This document shows positions 45,148 through 54,592 of a stretch of 64,000 nucleotides of DNA, in pieces (within the stretch, counting starts at the first letter, position 1; each line of letters opens with the position of its first letter). The translations under genes and the position numbers were made by a program. The notes below the pieces were generated by a model. That model made no database searches. It was given only the letters and a program-made list of their open reading frames with translations, and was not told the DNA's origin. The stretch is from Phocaeicola vulgatus ATCC 8482 (GTDB lineage: Bacteria; Bacteroidota; Bacteroidia; Bacteroidales; Bacteroidaceae), in assembly GCF_000012825.1 (NCBI RefSeq), contig NC_009614.1, forward strand, positions 4,588,001-4,652,000. The letters are read 5' to 3'.

Positions 45148-46484
45148 CAATCAAACTTATAAAAATAATTAAAGCTATCTATCATTCTTTTCTTCAGCTT
45201 ATTCTTTTTTTCATCATTACAACTTATCTGATGATATGGCAAAGCTGAAGATTGTATTTTACCTGCAAAATCAAAATCATCAATTCTACATCCACCGTCA
45301 CAAATATATCTCAATTCACAGTCTTTACAAGGGATAACATTCTCAACCGAAGTAGCCAAATGTATTTCTTTACCTTTTTCCATGAAAAAAGACATTGGTT
45401 TCTCAGTAACATTTCCGAATGATTCCATTTCGTTTATTCTGTTACAGAAATAAACATTTCCATCCGAACTGACAGATATACCTCCTAATCCACAATTTAT
45501 AGCTACCAAATTTGCAGTATGACCAGCAAGGAAGTTCTCATAATCTGCATTTTCATCAACATGCTTTTCTATATCCTTTATTATTGCAGAGTATTTTTCG
45601 TTCTCTTCAGCTTTAAAATGCACATCTCTACCTGGAAGAAGCTTTTTGCTAAGTTTGAAGAATACATCTTTACCTGATGTTTTTTCTTTTATCAAATCGA
45701 CCAGATTTTTGTATCGGGTCTGTGTATTCTCATTAAGATTGTCATAAGTAAATGTAGTAGCGACAGACGTCTTTACTCCAGCATTGGCAAATTTCACAAT
45801 AGTATCTACAACTTTTTCAAAATGCCCACTTCCTCTTACCATGGAGTTTGTTTCTTCATCAACACCATCAAGGCTAAACTGAATTTCATCAATAAATAGA
45901 GCCAAATCATGTATCAATTTACCTGACCACAACAATCCATTGGAAAGAACAGTACTTTTCAAGCCTAAATCATGAGCATGACTTATTATTTGCGGGAAAT
46001 TTTTAAACATAAGAGGTTCACCACCAGAGAAAGTTACAAATTCTCCTCCATTCTCTTTGAATGAAGTCAGAACTTTCATCCAATCTTCTAATGTTAATTC
46101 ATTTTCCAGTTTTTTCCCGGACAGCATGAAACAATGTTTGCATTTAAGATTACATGCATTTGTAATATATATATTAAGCATTTTGTAACCTTCAAGATAT
46201 TCCTTAGTTACCTCACCATTAACTCCTGCAAATTTTCTTGCAAAAATTGCAGCCAATACAATCTTTAAATCACCCATTGCTTCTTCACTATCCACCGTCT
46301 CTATTACATCGCCAACGCACTTTCCAGAACGTAGCATATTTAGAAAATCTATCTGTCTGGAATTATAAAGAACAATCCAATTTGCTGTTTGTACAGCAAT
46401 AACCAGATAGAAATCATTGATTTTTTCTACAACTATTTCTTCGGGAAAATGAAGTATATCATCGTAATCCAATTCTCCGTTCAT
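45147..46484 (-). CDS. Radical SAM/SPASM peptide-modifying enzyme
   Basis: This 445-residue enzyme has a radical SAM cluster motif C111-x3-C115-x2-C118 (C-N-L-K-C-K-H-C), the G-G-E-P motif, and a C-terminal SPASM-type Cys set (C-N-R, C-K-D-C, Y-I-C-D-G-G-C). Residues about 16-85 look like a PqqD-type RiPP recognition element. The ATG at 46484 is chosen because the longer frame would start inside a hairpin terminator. A 34-residue peptide gene lies 75 bp upstream on the same strand, the typical precursor/maturase layout. It probably installs a thioether or carbon cross-link on that peptide; chemistry not shown. Confidence 0.85.
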   Translation of the reverse strand: MNGELDYDDILHFPEEIVVEKINDFYLVIAVQTANWIVLYNSRQIDFLNMLRSGKCVGDVIETVDSEEAMGDLKIVLAAIFARKFAGVNGEVTKEYLEGYKMLNIYITNACNLKCKHCFMLSGKKLENELTLEDWMKVLTSFKENGGEFVTFSGGEPLMFKNFPQIISHAHDLGLKSTVLSNGLLWSGKLIHDLALFIDEIQFSLDGVDEETNSMVRGSGHFEKVVDTIVKFANAGVKTSVATTFTYDNLNENTQTRYKNLVDLIKEKTSGKDVFFKLSKKLLPGRDVHFKAEENEKYSAIIKDIEKHVDENADYENFLAGHTANLVAINCGLGGISVSSDGNVYFCNRINEMESFGNVTEKPMSFFMEKGKEIHLATSVENVIPCKDCELRYICDGGCRIDDFDFAGKIQSSALPYHQISCNDEKKNKLKKRMIDSFNYFYKFD

Positions 46485-46507
46485 AATTATCAGTAGTGAT
46501 TTATTAT

Positions 46508-46538
46508 AAAAAAAATGCCCCACTTTTTTCTGGGGCAT
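46508..46538 (-). terminator. Intra-operon terminator between peptide and radical SAM genes
   Basis: An 8-bp stem ATGCCCCA/TGGGGCAT (46515-46522 with 46531-46538, 8-nt loop) is followed on the minus strand by eight T residues. Placed after the peptide gene it would let the peptide be made in excess over the enzymes, as in many peptide-maturase operons. Confidence 0.8.
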
Positions 46539-46559
46539 CAATATTTCTGTAAGCCAAAA

Positions 46560-46664
46560 TTAGTTTTGGTTTACATCACAGCGTTTGAAGCAATACATAG
46601 CCCCTACGCGTTCAGCATCAGAAATCTTTTTTTCTGACCAATTGAATGTAATTTTCTTTTTCAT
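46560..46664 (-). CDS. 34-residue putative RiPP precursor peptide
   Basis: This short frame starts M-K-K-K-I-T-F-N-W-S and ends Y-C-F-K-R-C-D-V-N-Q-N, with Cys25 and Cys29 in a C-x3-C core and an acidic/basic leader (about 1-20). It lies 24 bp after the M42 peptidase stop and directly before the terminator and the radical SAM/SPASM gene, so it is positioned as the substrate of that enzyme. A Trp9 and Lys/Arg residues could also be cross-linking sites. I do not recognise the family. Too short to be found by length cut-offs; support is context, start codon and the dedicated terminator. Confidence 0.7.
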   Translation of the reverse strand: MKKKITFNWSEKKISDAERVGAMYCFKRCDVNQN

Positions 46665-46688
46665 TTTAATTTATTTTAAAATTTATAA

Positions 46689-47735
46689 TTATAAATAATG
46701 TCTGTTCTCTATTAACTTAGTTATTAAAGTACAGCAACTTTTTAAATCTTCTATATCTATGGTCTCTACAGGACTATGCATATATCTACAAGGAATACTC
46801 AATAACAATGTACGTATTCCATCACGGCTAATCTGAACCACATTAGCATCAGTACCGGTAGGACGTGCACAAACCTCTACCTGATAGCTGATATTCAAAT
46901 TCTTTGCCAAAGATACAACTTTTTTCGTAATTTCATTATCCATATTGGGACCAATTGCAACAACAACACCTTTTCCCAAATTTATATCACCATCTCTTAT
47001 TGGAGACATTCCAGGGTAATCTGTTGCATGAGTTACATCCAAAACTATACATATATCCGGATTTATAGCAAATGCAGCAGTCTGCGCTCCTCTTCCTCTA
47101 AGTTCTTCCTGAGTTGTGGCAACATAAAATATGTCATCATTACATTTTTTTTCTGCAAGTATTTTAGCTATAGAAACCATTGCTGAAAGGGAGCATCTAT
47201 TGTCCATAGCCTTTCCTATCACCTTTGTACCTTGTTGATATGCTACTGATTCCAATGTTCCTATACTACCAACTTCTACTAACTCTAAAGCTGATTCTTT
47301 ATTACTTACGCAAATATCAATCCACAAATCTTCAGGATTTAATGATTGCTTAGAACCAGAATCCTTTTGGAGATGAATTGGTTTAACTCCTATAACTCCT
47401 TTAATAATACGATTATCAACACCTTTTATCAACACTGTTCTACCCGGAAGAATATTAGTATCTATTCCACCTATTTCATCAAAATACAAATAACCATTAT
47501 TATCAATATAAGTTACTATTATTCCAATTTCATCGGCATGAGCAGTTATCATTATTTTTTTTCGTGTATCTCCACAGCCATGTTTTACTGCTATAGCATT
47601 ACCTATATTTGTAAGATTAATCTCATCAACATATTGTGACATTTCTTTGCACCATACATCAATAACTTCTTTTTCATAACCGGATGGTGCAATTATACTT
47701 GATACATGCTTTAGAAAACTTGTATTAAACTCCAT
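46689..47735 (-). CDS. M42-family metallopeptidase
   Basis: This 348-residue cytosolic zinc aminopeptidase of the M42 (glutamyl aminopeptidase/endoglucanase-like) family keeps all ligands: T-A-H-A-D-E-I-G, K-A-M-D-N-R-C, T-Q-E-E-L-R-G-R-G, L-D-V-T-H-A-T-D and the last His in Y-M-H-S-P. It is the first gene of the leftward operon, ending 24 bp before the peptide gene. The ATG at 47735 is used; the frame is open from a TTG two codons earlier. In this context it may trim the modified peptide's leader or degrade it; a housekeeping role is also possible. Confidence 0.85.
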   Translation of the reverse strand: MEFNTSFLKHVSSIIAPSGYEKEVIDVWCKEMSQYVDEINLTNIGNAIAVKHGCGDTRKKIMITAHADEIGIIVTYIDNNGYLYFDEIGGIDTNILPGRTVLIKGVDNRIIKGVIGVKPIHLQKDSGSKQSLNPEDLWIDICVSNKESALELVEVGSIGTLESVAYQQGTKVIGKAMDNRCSLSAMVSIAKILAEKKCNDDIFYVATTQEELRGRGAQTAAFAINPDICIVLDVTHATDYPGMSPIRDGDINLGKGVVVAIGPNMDNEITKKVVSLAKNLNISYQVEVCARPTGTDANVVQISRDGIRTLLLSIPCRYMHSPVETIDIEDLKSCCTLITKLIENRHYL

Positions 47736-47755
47736 ATTCAATTTTTTTTAGAACA

Positions 47756-47763
47756 CAAATTTA
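47756..47763 (-). promoter_or_regulatory. -7 box for the peptidase/peptide/radical SAM operon
   Basis: The minus strand reads TAAATTTG followed by T, a perfect TAnnTTTG box 21 bp before the ATG at 47735; a TTTG lies 22 bp further upstream as a possible -33 element. Confidence 0.6.
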
Positions 47764-48567
47764 CAAAAACTTATTTGAATATCATCAAAAGCAGCTTAAA
47801 ATGACAATTGATCACTATTATATTAAAATAATTAAATCAACAACTTGATAAATAGAGAATTATCATTTTGACAAAATGAATCATACCTTATACTCAAAAT
47901 TGCAAATTTACATACTCGAATGATGAGATTTTAAAAGATTGGATTCTCAAACAACAACGCAATTACAATTTAACACTATAAAAATGTAATATACAAAAGA
48001 AGAACCATCACAAAGATCAATACGCTAACACTACAACAACAATTAGCCACAACACCTTACGTATTGACATAAGCAATACATTGCAAAATATATTCCATCT
48101 AGACAAAAACAAGAAACCTTTTTGAAAGATTTAGAGTTTACATAAAAACGAGTAGGCATTTAAAAATAAATATACTGGTGTTATAGATCTAATTCCCTGT
48201 TATTTTAATCAAAACAACAAAGCATTTTAAAAGACTTAATATGTTAACCAAAACTTCAATTTAACAAATCACGCAAATAAAACTTATATTATAAGCAGCT
48301 ATTGCCTTATCATAATTAATAATTCATTCTATTTTGCACATTTACAACAAACTGTAAGGTAAGCATAATCATACTTTTACTAATCAATTTCCACAAATAC
48401 AGGCTGAATTAAATCAATATGATATATATTAAAATTCGAATTAAGTAATTATATTTGTGAATAATGAAATTCGGAACTGTTATTTTTCATCAGATGAAAA
48501 TTGTTGCAGTCACAGTAGAGAAAATGTAGAGTTTTACAAAATAGACCATCTTTACAAGAATAATAAT
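47764..48567. other. AT-rich intergenic region between divergent operons
   Basis: About 800 bp have no convincing gene on either strand. A perfect dyad TCATTTTG-A-CAAAATGA (47873-47889) lies about 110 bp upstream of the leftward -7 box and could be an operator. Otherwise only A/T-rich sequence with many short frames. Confidence 0.5.
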
Positions 48568-48575
48568 TAGATTTG
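48568..48575 (+). promoter_or_regulatory. -7 box TAGATTTG
   Basis: A match to TAnnTTTG followed by T, 20 bp before the DUF6361 gene. It is the likely promoter of the three-gene operon. Confidence 0.55.
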
Positions 48576-48595
48576 TAACACAAATTAGCAATTTT

Positions 48596-49774
48596 ATGAA
48601 ATTAGGATATATACACAGCAACCGAGAAGAACAAGCCCGAGTCATGCAAGTACTGAAAATGACTTCGGAATCTGTAGCTCTCGACGAACTCGGCATTGGC
48701 CGTATCCGTGATGCTTTTGCAGACCGTATGTTCCCCGGAATATCTACCCTGCAAAAGCACATGAAGTATTTCTCGCTCATGCCACAACTCTATCGTAAGG
48801 CTACAGAAAAACGATATAACCGTTTATCGGAGGTGAAAGCGGAAATTATCCGTCTGGAACGGATCATGACAAAAAATCTATACGATGGAAGTGCGGACAA
48901 ACGAGGTATCACAGGAAGTGAGATGATTGGTAAAAGTGGAAACAATTATGTAAAATATGATCCGGCATACATCTACAATTCCGGATTACAAACTTTTGGA
49001 ATTTTACGTAGTCCACAGTTATATGAACTAATCTACTCAACTTCAAAGGCATTGCACAATGCCCCTAAAGTGACCAAGACGGATGATGAAGATACAAATG
49101 ACGATGCGGACGAGAAGTCAGGCCTGTTCCAGTTCTGCTCTTTCCCTAATGTAGATTATGATTTTATCCAGAAATGTACATTAGATCTGACCGTAGAAGA
49201 TAAAGACTTCATTGTGGATCACATTCTGAAAGCAGAAGCATGTCAAGGTACCTTATTACGTTACATCGTGGATAATCCTGACTTTGCAATAGCCGATAGT
49301 TTTGAACAGATTCCCTTCCGTCATTTGCCACAGGAGATTGGAGAATTGCAAGATTTGGCCCGACGCTTCGCTGATTTCATATATATGGTGCACATCCGCT
49401 ATAACTATATATATTCGCAATACCAGGATGAAGAAATGCGAATCGAATTTCAGGAAAAACTTAAAGAATACCGGAATAGTGGTACGAACATAGACAAAGT
49501 GCTGAATGCAGTAAGTATACGGGAGAACAGCGGAAAATGGTTTTGCAAAGAAGTTGCGGAACGCATTGCAGCCAATGACATTGAAGAAAATGGCGGTTTG
49601 GATCAGTTGATTATCAACCGGGAACGAAGAGTAAAAGGGAATCGAAGAAAAATTGGAAATCCAGCATATATTTATAATAAAAGGAATCGCATACACTACT
49701 ATAAACTCACCTACCGATGGGAAACGGTAAAAACCTTTACCGAGGAATTAAGAAAGGAGGCTATCAATGGCTGA
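48596..49774 (+). CDS. DUF6361-family protein
   Basis: This 392-residue protein has the N-terminal signature E-L-G-I-G-R-I-R-D-A-F-A-D and F-P-G-I-S-T-L-Q (residues about 31-57), characteristic of DUF6361 proteins. An acidic low-complexity stretch (D-D-E-D-T-N-D-D-A-D, about 163-172) divides it into two parts. It is encoded first in a three-gene operon and overlaps the phospholipase-D-like gene by 8 bp. Function unknown; constant linkage to a nuclease-like and a helicase gene suggests a defence complex. Confidence 0.75.
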   Translation: MKLGYIHSNREEQARVMQVLKMTSESVALDELGIGRIRDAFADRMFPGISTLQKHMKYFSLMPQLYRKATEKRYNRLSEVKAEIIRLERIMTKNLYDGSADKRGITGSEMIGKSGNNYVKYDPAYIYNSGLQTFGILRSPQLYELIYSTSKALHNAPKVTKTDDEDTNDDADEKSGLFQFCSFPNVDYDFIQKCTLDLTVEDKDFIVDHILKAEACQGTLLRYIVDNPDFAIADSFEQIPFRHLPQEIGELQDLARRFADFIYMVHIRYNYIYSQYQDEEMRIEFQEKLKEYRNSGTNIDKVLNAVSIRENSGKWFCKEVAERIAANDIEENGGLDQLIINRERRVKGNRRKIGNPAYIYNKRNRIHYYKLTYRWETVKTFTEELRKEAING

Positions 49775-51554
49775 TGTATTATGGAATGATATTATCTATA
49801 CGGATGTGTTGCAAAGCGATGGCTTTGTAATTGATTATGCGGTTTGTACTACCTATAGTCTGGACATGCCTTCCTTGTTATCAGTGCCCTTTATGTTGGG
49901 CACAATGACCGACCTGACAGAAACAACCATGCGCTCTCCTCACCTAATATTGGAGACTATCAATAAATCAGCTGGTAAGTTTGCCGTTTTCTGCAATGCC
50001 GGATGTATGGCAGTACCGCAAGCCAACTCCAAAGTGTATTCACTATTGGAGCAGAGCGTTGTACAAGTAACACTGCAAGCAAAGGGGGACGGTTTCATAA
50101 ATTTCCATCCCAAGGTATGGATTATAAAAGAAACGAACCCGGACACCGGTGCTCAGCAGATCAAACTGATTGTCCTTTCCAGGAACCTTACCGGTTCCAA
50201 TGACTTGGACGTAGTATGTGAACTTGTCGGTAAAATCGGCACCAAACCGGCCACAAGAAAAGCGCAAGTCAAACATACACCTCTTGTGGATTTCCTCACA
50301 TGGTTAATCGCAAAAGCCGATAACCGTACTATCCGTAAAAATATGCGTTCTATCTGTAAGGACATCGACTACATTGAACAATTTGACCTTACCGATTCTC
50401 CTTTTGAAGATTACGAGTTTTTTCCTATGGGGATACCTGAATATGATGGATATACAAAGTGCTTTGAACAAAGTATGCTGAATCATGCGGCAGAAATGCT
50501 GGTCATCTCCCCCTTCGTGGACAAGAATATTTTGAATCAGATGGTCAGTTGCAATCCTAGTGCTAAAAAGACACTCATCACACGACATGCATCAGTTACA
50601 CAAGAGGTAATAAACTTGTTTAATAATGGTGGTGTTTATGCTCCCAAGGAAGTACTGACCGATAAGGTGGAAAAAGATGTAGCTGTCGACTTGCACGAGA
50701 AAGTGTATTTCATACGCCGAAACGAGGGCAATCTCAGCTATAACCATCTGTATCTTGGTTCTACCAATGCCACCATGAATGGATTCAGACGGAATGTGGA
50801 GTTTTTACTGCACCTGAAGTTTGCTCCCTATAAATCTTCGTATGAAAAATACCGGAGTGAACTGATAAACGACAGCAAGGAATGTATGTTCGAGCAGGTT
50901 CTTTCGGTACCAGAGGAAGACTCTGAGAAAGAGGATGTCACTAACGAATTGATGCTGCGTCGTGCAATTTCGGCCATTCAGCAGGCACAAATTACATCTA
51001 ATGACGGAAACTATACCATCACCATACAATGCCAGACTAACAGAATGCCTTCAGAGCCTGTTTTTCTTTATCCTTTAGGATGTGACGGCAAGGAACAAGT
51101 ATTAGCTGACGGGCTGACATTTAAAGATATGGCACTGAATTCATTAACAGAATTCTACACGATACGGATTGGAGATTTGCGTCGTCTGATAAAAATACAG
51201 ACGGAGGGAATGCCAACCGATGAGCGAGACAAAGCAATATTCCGTTCCTTTATCAATACGAAAGGAAAGTTCATCAACTATCTGGCATTCATGCTAACAG
51301 ATGAGGTGGAACAGTATATATTGGAAAGCCAACAACTGGAAAAGGAGCTGGCCAATGACAAGGCATCCTCTTTGGAACAGCAAATTAGTACCTCACTTTA
51401 TGAAGACATGGTGAAAATGGCCTATAAAGACCCTGACCGCATCGCTTCTATCCGGCAAATCGTAGAGAAAGCAGACGAGACAGTCATCCCAGACCATTTC
51501 ATGGAGATGTACAACACATTTGAAAACGTTATTAAACAAATAAAACACTTATGA
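49767..51554 (+). CDS. Phospholipase-D-like (HKD) protein
   Basis: This 595-residue protein has two PLD half-motifs: H114-P-K116 with S-R-N-L-T-G-S-N-D-L-D, and H310-E-K312 with G-S-T-N-A-T-M-N-G-F. It probably acts as a nuclease rather than a lipase, as in other defence-linked PLD proteins. The gene has a clear Shine-Dalgarno AAAGGAGG at 49753-49760, unusual for Bacteroidales, which may help re-initiation at the 8-bp overlap. The C-terminal third is helical and charged. The helicase gene overlaps its stop by 4 bp (ATGA). Confidence 0.8.
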   Translation: MADVLWNDIIYTDVLQSDGFVIDYAVCTTYSLDMPSLLSVPFMLGTMTDLTETTMRSPHLILETINKSAGKFAVFCNAGCMAVPQANSKVYSLLEQSVVQVTLQAKGDGFINFHPKVWIIKETNPDTGAQQIKLIVLSRNLTGSNDLDVVCELVGKIGTKPATRKAQVKHTPLVDFLTWLIAKADNRTIRKNMRSICKDIDYIEQFDLTDSPFEDYEFFPMGIPEYDGYTKCFEQSMLNHAAEMLVISPFVDKNILNQMVSCNPSAKKTLITRHASVTQEVINLFNNGGVYAPKEVLTDKVEKDVAVDLHEKVYFIRRNEGNLSYNHLYLGSTNATMNGFRRNVEFLLHLKFAPYKSSYEKYRSELINDSKECMFEQVLSVPEEDSEKEDVTNELMLRRAISAIQQAQITSNDGNYTITIQCQTNRMPSEPVFLYPLGCDGKEQVLADGLTFKDMALNSLTEFYTIRIGDLRRLIKIQTEGMPTDERDKAIFRSFINTKGKFINYLAFMLTDEVEQYILESQQLEKELANDKASSLEQQISTSLYEDMVKMAYKDPDRIASIRQIVEKADETVIPDHFMEMYNTFENVIKQIKHL

Positions 51555-54493
51555 GTCAGGAAGTAAAGGATTTTCAGCGTGCTACGGCAGATCGCATTCT
51601 GCATATCTATAAAAATTTAGGTCATCGACGGGTATTGCTGGCCGACGAAGTGGGATTAGGCAAGACGTTCGTAGCCAAACAAGTCATCAACCTGGTTCGT
51701 GAATGGCACAAGCAGGAGAAAGATGACTTCTTTAAGGTGGTTTATATCTGTTCGAATGCCAACATAGCCGACCAGAACATTGAGAAATTAGGGGTTGAAA
51801 ATCGGATGAGCATCAGCGAGAGCCGTCTGTCAATGCAGCATCTCTATATCAAATTGGCTGAGAAACGGATTGCAGAACAGCATGAACAGGGAGAAATGCC
51901 TGAATCAATCATTCCGCTGACTCCTTCCACTTCCTTCCGTTTTTACAGTGCACAAGGAACGGCCAATGAACGTGCCTTGATGTATAATATTTTATGCGGA
52001 CTGGATCAATTCAAAGATTATAAGGAAGTTATCAGTGATTTTCTTAGCTGTAATGTAAAAAACTGGCAGGAGCTTACGAACATTTATAACGAAAAGATCA
52101 AAGGATGCGGAGATGATTATCTTTGTGAGATGCATAGTAAGTTACAGACGAGTTTGTCGGATACTATTACAAATCAATTGATTGAGTACGCACAAAATGG
52201 TTGCGATAATCGTCAGAGGGCAGAGATGATCAATAAGCTACGTCGTATTTTCGCAGAAATCAGTATTGACATGCTCGACCCTGACCTGGTTATCATGGAT
52301 GAGTTTCAACGCTTCAATTCGTTGCTTGAACAAGGCGATGACGAGCAATCCATGCTGGCCAACAAATTCTTTGACAACGAGCGTTCCAATACGAAGATTC
52401 TGTTACTTTCCGCTACGCCCTACAAACCTTATTCCACCCTTGAAGAGTTAAATACAAATGGGAATGACGAGCACTATCAGGACTTTATGAAAGTAATGGA
52501 TTTTCTATATGCCACAAAAGATAAAATGGACCGGTTCAAGTTGATATGGCACACATATTCTGCTGCACTCAAACGTACAAATGTGGTTGATTTAACACCG
52601 CTTGTGGTAACCAAGAATGAAGCAGAAGAAGCACTGTATGGAGTGATGTGCCGTACGGAACGGTTTAACAGTGGCATTATAGACGATTCCCGTGTATGTG
52701 ACGTACAGGTCGTGCCGGAAGATATCCTTTCTTTTGCAGAGGGGCAGTATCTGATGGATTGTCTAAATCAAGAAAATACGAAAGTGCGCTTAGGTAATCT
52801 CCCCATGGAATACGTCAAATCTTCACCTTATTTGTTGTCCTTTATGGATAAATACGAACTGAAGAAACGAATTGCTTCGGCATTACAACACTCAGACGTA
52901 AAAAGATATGGAAAAATGGACGCATTGCTTCTATCGAAGTATGCCATCAATAATTATCGTCCCATTCCTGCTGCTAATGGAAAATTAAAGTATCTCCACG
53001 ACCTAGTATTTGGTACACATCACGAGAAGAAAACACAGTTGTTGCTTTGGGTTCCTGCCTCTAATCCATACTATATTGAGAGTAACGAAGCTCGCAACTT
53101 CTCCAAGATTATTTTATTCTCTTCATGGGAGATGGTACCGAGAATGATTTCCATCATGATGTCATATTATTCGGAGTTATATACTTTGGGAGAGTTAAAG
53201 AAGGTAGAAGCAGAGATACGCTATACTTCTCAAAAGAAGAACCGTTATGGCGAGAATCGTTTAAGAGCCGACGGATTATTAGAGTATCCTTGCCAAACCC
53301 TATCCGGTCTTTTCTCTCCTACCACATTTTATGGAGAGAAACTTTCCTCAATCCGGAAAATCATAAAACAGAGAATTCAAGAAGAATTTGCACAGAATAC
53401 TATCATAAGTAGTATTCCACAACAAGGGCGAAACAACGCCAAACTTATTCTTACTCTCATGAAAATACTGGATGGAAAGCCAGTAGAAGATTTGAACGAC
53501 TTGTATGTGCCTTCAAATGCATTGGATGTGATGACAGATATTGCCATCGCTTCACCGGCTGTATGTGCTTATCGGCAATCCGGCAATGAAGAAGATGCCC
53601 AAATGGTGGCTAAAGCAATCGTCTCAGTATTCAACAAACCTGAAAGTGCAGCTGTGATAGACCTGATGTATAACAAAAAGAACGATGATGATTATTACGA
53701 ATCTGTTCTTGATTACTGTGTGGTAGGTAACCTGCAGGCTGTACTTGATGAATATGCCCACATGACACAAACAAAGATGTTGGGACATACTGTTACGGAG
53801 GCTATTATTGGCACAAGCAATCTTAGCATAGATACAACCGATTCATTGGGAATGGAAGAAAAGAAACAACTTATGCGTTGTCATTTTGCTATTCCATTCA
53901 TTGACAAAACGGTCACTGACAAATCTGTCGCTCGTACCACGAATATTCGTAAGGCTTTCAATTCTCCTTTCCGTCCGTTCCTGCTTTCAACAACATCAAT
54001 AGGTCAGGAAGGCCTTGATTTTCATTGGTATGCCAGAAAGATTGTTCACTGGAATCTACCCTCAAATCCTGTAGATATAGAGCAACGGGAAGGTCGTATC
54101 AACCGATTTAAGTGTCTGGCTATTCGCAGAAATGTGGTAAAATTGTATGGCAGTGAAACTTATCATACTTGGGATGAACTGTTTTCTCTAGCTTATTCGA
54201 ATTTGAAAGGCACACATTCGGATATTGTTCCTTATTGGTGCCTTCCTGTCGCAAATCTGACGGAAGAACAACGGGCAAAATTGGAATACATTGAGCGTAT
54301 TGTTCCGCTTTACCCGCTTAGCCGCGATCGATATAAGTACGAACGTCTTATCAAGGTGCTTGCTTTGTATCGCATGACACTGGGGCAGCCACGCCAGGAA
54401 GAGCTGTTGAACCTTTTGAGAAATATGCATCTTTCGGATAAACAGCTCAAAGAACTGACAATTGATCTGTGTCCATATAATAAAAGGAAATGA
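51551..54493 (+). CDS. SF2 helicase of the three-gene operon
   Basis: This 980-residue helicase has motif I A-D-E-V-G-L-G-K-T at 31-39, motif II D-E-F-Q at 250-253, L-S-A-T-P in motif III, and S-I-G-Q-E-G-L-D-F-H with Q-R-E-G-R-I-N-R-F in motifs V-VI. A roughly 200-residue insert lies between motifs I and II, and more unrecognised sequence sits between the two RecA lobes. It probably moves on nucleic acid and directs the PLD-like nuclease. Last gene of the operon; terminator about 100 bp downstream. Confidence 0.85.
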   Translation: MSQEVKDFQRATADRILHIYKNLGHRRVLLADEVGLGKTFVAKQVINLVREWHKQEKDDFFKVVYICSNANIADQNIEKLGVENRMSISESRLSMQHLYIKLAEKRIAEQHEQGEMPESIIPLTPSTSFRFYSAQGTANERALMYNILCGLDQFKDYKEVISDFLSCNVKNWQELTNIYNEKIKGCGDDYLCEMHSKLQTSLSDTITNQLIEYAQNGCDNRQRAEMINKLRRIFAEISIDMLDPDLVIMDEFQRFNSLLEQGDDEQSMLANKFFDNERSNTKILLLSATPYKPYSTLEELNTNGNDEHYQDFMKVMDFLYATKDKMDRFKLIWHTYSAALKRTNVVDLTPLVVTKNEAEEALYGVMCRTERFNSGIIDDSRVCDVQVVPEDILSFAEGQYLMDCLNQENTKVRLGNLPMEYVKSSPYLLSFMDKYELKKRIASALQHSDVKRYGKMDALLLSKYAINNYRPIPAANGKLKYLHDLVFGTHHEKKTQLLLWVPASNPYYIESNEARNFSKIILFSSWEMVPRMISIMMSYYSELYTLGELKKVEAEIRYTSQKKNRYGENRLRADGLLEYPCQTLSGLFSPTTFYGEKLSSIRKIIKQRIQEEFAQNTIISSIPQQGRNNAKLILTLMKILDGKPVEDLNDLYVPSNALDVMTDIAIASPAVCAYRQSGNEEDAQMVAKAIVSVFNKPESAAVIDLMYNKKNDDDYYESVLDYCVVGNLQAVLDEYAHMTQTKMLGHTVTEAIIGTSNLSIDTTDSLGMEEKKQLMRCHFAIPFIDKTVTDKSVARTTNIRKAFNSPFRPFLLSTTSIGQEGLDFHWYARKIVHWNLPSNPVDIEQREGRINRFKCLAIRRNVVKLYGSETYHTWDELFSLAYSNLKGTHSDIVPYWCLPVANLTEEQRAKLEYIERIVPLYPLSRDRYKYERLIKVLALYRMTLGQPRQEELLNLLRNMHLSDKQLKELTIDLCPYNKRK

Positions 54494-54592
54494 TTATAAA
54501 AACAGTTTCTCTCGAAAGGCTCTATATTTAATCAGATAAAGTAGATAAAAGAACAGAAATCACCTTACTTCTCATCTATAAATTACAGTCTA

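Noticed and set aside
46485..46541. Longer radical SAM start (TTG 46541 or ATG 46538)
   Set aside because: It would begin inside a strong terminator hairpin and add residues unlike the family; ATG 46484 is better.
48596..54493. DISARM
   Set aside because: A PLD-like protein and a helicase are present, but no DUF1998 (DrmB) gene or methyltransferase; DUF6361 is not part of DISARM.
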